A stretch of DNA of 64,000 nucleotides, taken from NCBI RefSeq assembly GCF_016907995.1, contig NZ_JAFBDA010000004.1, positions 124,001 through 188,000 of the forward strand. The letters run 5' to 3'. Source of the stretch: Clostridium sardiniense (GTDB lineage Bacteria; Bacillota; Clostridia; Clostridiales; Clostridiaceae). The notes under the pieces were generated by a model that saw nothing but the letters and a program-made list of their open reading frames with translations, did no database searches and had not been told where the DNA came from. This document shows, piece by piece, positions 62,204-64,000 of this stretch. Position 1 is the stretch's first letter, and every line of letters begins with the position of its first letter. The position numbers and the translations under genes were made by a program.

Positions 62204-63485
62204 TTGTCAGATATGAAAGAACTTAATAATACACCAGATGAAAATATAACCAATATACAAAAAGATAATGACTTACAAGAAGATAAACATACTATTAATG
62301 AGGACAATCTAAATGAATTAGAAGATAAATTTTATAAAAGGTTTAATCCTAAAAAATTAATTCCAGCATTAATAATTATTATATTTATAACTGCAGGTAT
62401 AGTAAGTTATCAAGCTTATCAATATAAATCGCTAATGGCTACCTTTAAAGATAATTTTGATTCAAGCAATTATTCAGAAGCTAATAAATATATTGTAACT
62501 TCAGGAAATTCTAATATATTTAAAGCATTCTTTTTAGAGGATGATTTAGAAACTTATTTTAGAGTAAAAGCAACAGATCTAAAAAATAAGATAAGTCTAA
62601 ATGAGATTTCAAAAGATGATGCTTTAATAGTATTTAATGAAATGAATAGGTATGATCTATTGAGCTCAAATTTACAAAATGATTCTTCTGTTTTATCTCA
62701 AGGTACAAATAACGATACTCCCCTATCTAAAGGTATCTCTGAGTTTGAAGATGGTAAATATGAAGATGCAATTGCAACATTACAAAATGTCCCATCTAGT
62801 GATCCAGGCTATCAAAATGCTACAAATTATATAGCTAAATCTAAAGAAAAACTAAAAGAAGATCTTCTAAAAACAGCTAATGACTATGAAAAAAAAGAGT
62901 ATTTTACAGCTGCTATTAATTTAATAGAAAGTAAGCTTATTTTACTTTCTAATGATAAAGATTTAGTTAAAAAAATTGAAGATTTAAAGACTTCTAAAGA
63001 TAATTATCTAGCAAGTCAAAAATCTTCTACTGCTCCAGCGAGTTCTTCACAATTAGTTAGTGCAATAAATGCTTCCAAACATAAATTCATTAGATATTGA
63101 AAGTTTAACTGATTATCTAATATATGTAGATACTACATCTCAAACCACTAATGTTTATACTGGTTCAAAAAATAAATGGAACTTAAAAAAATCAATGAAA
63201 TGCTCTACTGGTATAAAAGGGAAAGAAACTCCATCCGGTGTTTATACTATTCAAAATAGAGATGAATGGTTTTTCTCAGAAAAGTTTAATCAAGGCGGTA
63301 AGTATTGGGTCCAATTTGATGGAGATTATCTTTTCCACTCACTACCTTATGATAAAGATAAGCAAAATGTTCTTGATACAACATTAGGTACACCTGCATC
63401 ACATGGATGTATAAGATTATCCTTAGAAGATTCTAAATGGCTTTATGATAATGTAACAAAAAGTACTAAAGTAATAATTAAGTAG
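62204..63485 (+). pseudogene. L,D-transpeptidase (YkuD) gene with a frameshift near 63075
   Basis: The first 298 codons (TTG start at 62204 after AGGAGGG) encode a cytoplasmic tail, a membrane helix (about 48-66) and a tetratricopeptide-like region (about 180-250). They end at a TGA at about 63098. The YkuD catalytic domain continues one base over from about 63072. It has the FHSLPYD and SHGCIRLSLEDS motifs (catalytic Cys) and ends at 63485. The second part has no ribosome site. Dropping one base around 63071-63080 joins NAS to NINSLDIES in one 426-residue protein. It would form 3-3 peptidoglycan cross-links. True mutation, sequencing error or recoding are all possible. Confidence 0.8.
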
Positions 63486-63499
63486 TCCCTTTATGTTTT

Positions 63500-63540
63500 A
63501 AATACCTTATCTATTAATTTATAATATAGATACGGTATTT
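63500..63540 (+). terminator. Probable terminator after the L,D-transpeptidase gene
   Basis: AAATACCTTATCTAT / ATAGATACGGTATTT pairs with one mismatch around a 10-nt loop, followed by TAATATT. It lies before the cca ribosome site. Confidence 0.65.
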
Positions 63541-63560
63541 TAATATTATAGGAGGAAATC

Positions 63561-64000
63561 ATGAATATAAATATTCCGGATAAAGTTAAATTTATAATAG
63601 ATACATTTTATGAAAATAATTATGAAGCGTTTATGGTAGGAGGCTGTATAAGAGATTCTTTACTTTTAAAAGAGCCTAAGGATTATGATATTGCAACTTC
63701 TGCTACACCAACAATAACTGAATCACTTTTTGACAAGACAATCCCAACGGGTATAAAACATGGCACTATAACAGTACTTATTGATAAAGAGCCTTTCGAA
63801 GTTACAACATATAGGATTGAAGGTAAATATAAGGATAATCGAAGACCTGATGAAATCTCTTTTGTTACAGATATTAAAGATGACCTTTCAAGAAGGGACT
63901 TTACTATAAATGCCTTTGCTTATAATTCTAGAGAAGGTCTTAAAGATTATTTTAACGGACTAGAAGATCTTAAAAATAGAATTATAAGAACAGTGGGTAA
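63561..64000 (+). CDS. cca: CCA tRNA nucleotidyltransferase (3' end outside window)
   Basis: The first 146 codons of a tRNA CCA-adding enzyme are visible. They read MNINIPDKVKFIIDTF, then EAFMVGGCIRDSLL (motif with GG and RD, about 23-33), then KDYDIATSATP (metal-binding DxD, about 40). RRDFTINAF (about 113) and GLEDLKNRIIRTVG (about 134) follow. These are class II nucleotidyltransferase features. GGAGG precedes the ATG by six bases. The family also contains poly(A) polymerases, but low-GC Firmicutes use it for CCA addition. Confidence 0.92.
   Translation, partial: MNINIPDKVKFIIDTFYENNYEAFMVGGCIRDSLLLKEPKDYDIATSATPTITESLFDKTIPTGIKHGTITVLIDKEPFEVTTYRIEGKYKDNRRPDEISFVTDIKDDLSRRDFTINAFAYNSREGLKDYFNGLEDLKNRIIRTVG

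Overview
This 64 kb window is chromosomal DNA of a low-GC, spore-forming, fermentative anaerobe, most likely Clostridium sensu stricto. The reasons are the strong A/T bias, strong Shine-Dalgarno (SD) sites with many GTG/TTG starts, two small coat-F-type spore coat genes, a clostridial [FeFe] hydrogenase, a rubrerythrin, and DUF2935 and DUF1836 proteins. I see no prophage, insertion sequence, integrase, CRISPR array or replication origin. The species cannot be named from the sequence alone.

Layout: 1-2.4 kb holds a partial acetyltransferase and proBA (proline synthesis). 2.6-5.2 kb is a glycerol uptake operon (glpF-glpK) behind a leader with a cre-like site and a leader terminator. 5.2-5.9 kb encodes a protein in which glutamine occupies almost every third residue for 171 residues. 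6-25 kb is a mosaic of single genes: a YjiH transporter, hydrolases, coat proteins, a molybdopterin enzyme, an ABC-class ATPase, a hemolysin III homologue, a GlpA-like flavoenzyme, an AI-2E exporter, a YbaK deacylase, a CPBP protease and a drug-efflux MFS. 24.9-28.3 kb has a C69 dipeptidase and a neurotransmitter:sodium symporter (NSS). The NSS leader encodes a Tyr-rich 23-residue peptide followed by mutually exclusive hairpins and two tandem terminators. I read this as a tyrosine-sensing ribosome-mediated attenuator, and it is the most striking find here. 28.5-30.1 kb is an asymmetric ABC-F protein.

30.1-37.3 kb is a five-gene exopolysaccharide operon: membrane glycosyltransferase, PelD-like degenerate GGDEF protein, DUF2334 deacetylase-like protein, BcsA-like synthase without PilZ, and BcsB-like protein. 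The degenerate GGDEF protein keeps the c-di-GMP inhibitory site but has lost the active site, so the operon looks controlled by c-di-GMP binding. 37.4-42.4 kb holds a HAD phosphatase, hydrogenase, phosphatidylserine decarboxylase and a stand-alone DUF1887 CARF nuclease. 42.5-52.1 kb is a teichoic acid / surface glycan locus: two-part Alg13/14-like transferase, polyol-phosphate polymerases, TarI, TarJ, TagG, TagH, and two GT2 paralogues made by tandem duplication. tRNA-Arg(ACG), an orphan soluble histidine kinase, degV (apparent ATT start), rubrerythrin and sbcDC follow. A compositionally foreign Gfo/Idh/MocA gene sits between two near-identical terminators. The end has DUF1189, a frameshifted L,D-transpeptidase gene and the start of cca.

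All calls rest on reading the sequence and family knowledge from memory. No searches or folding programs were run.
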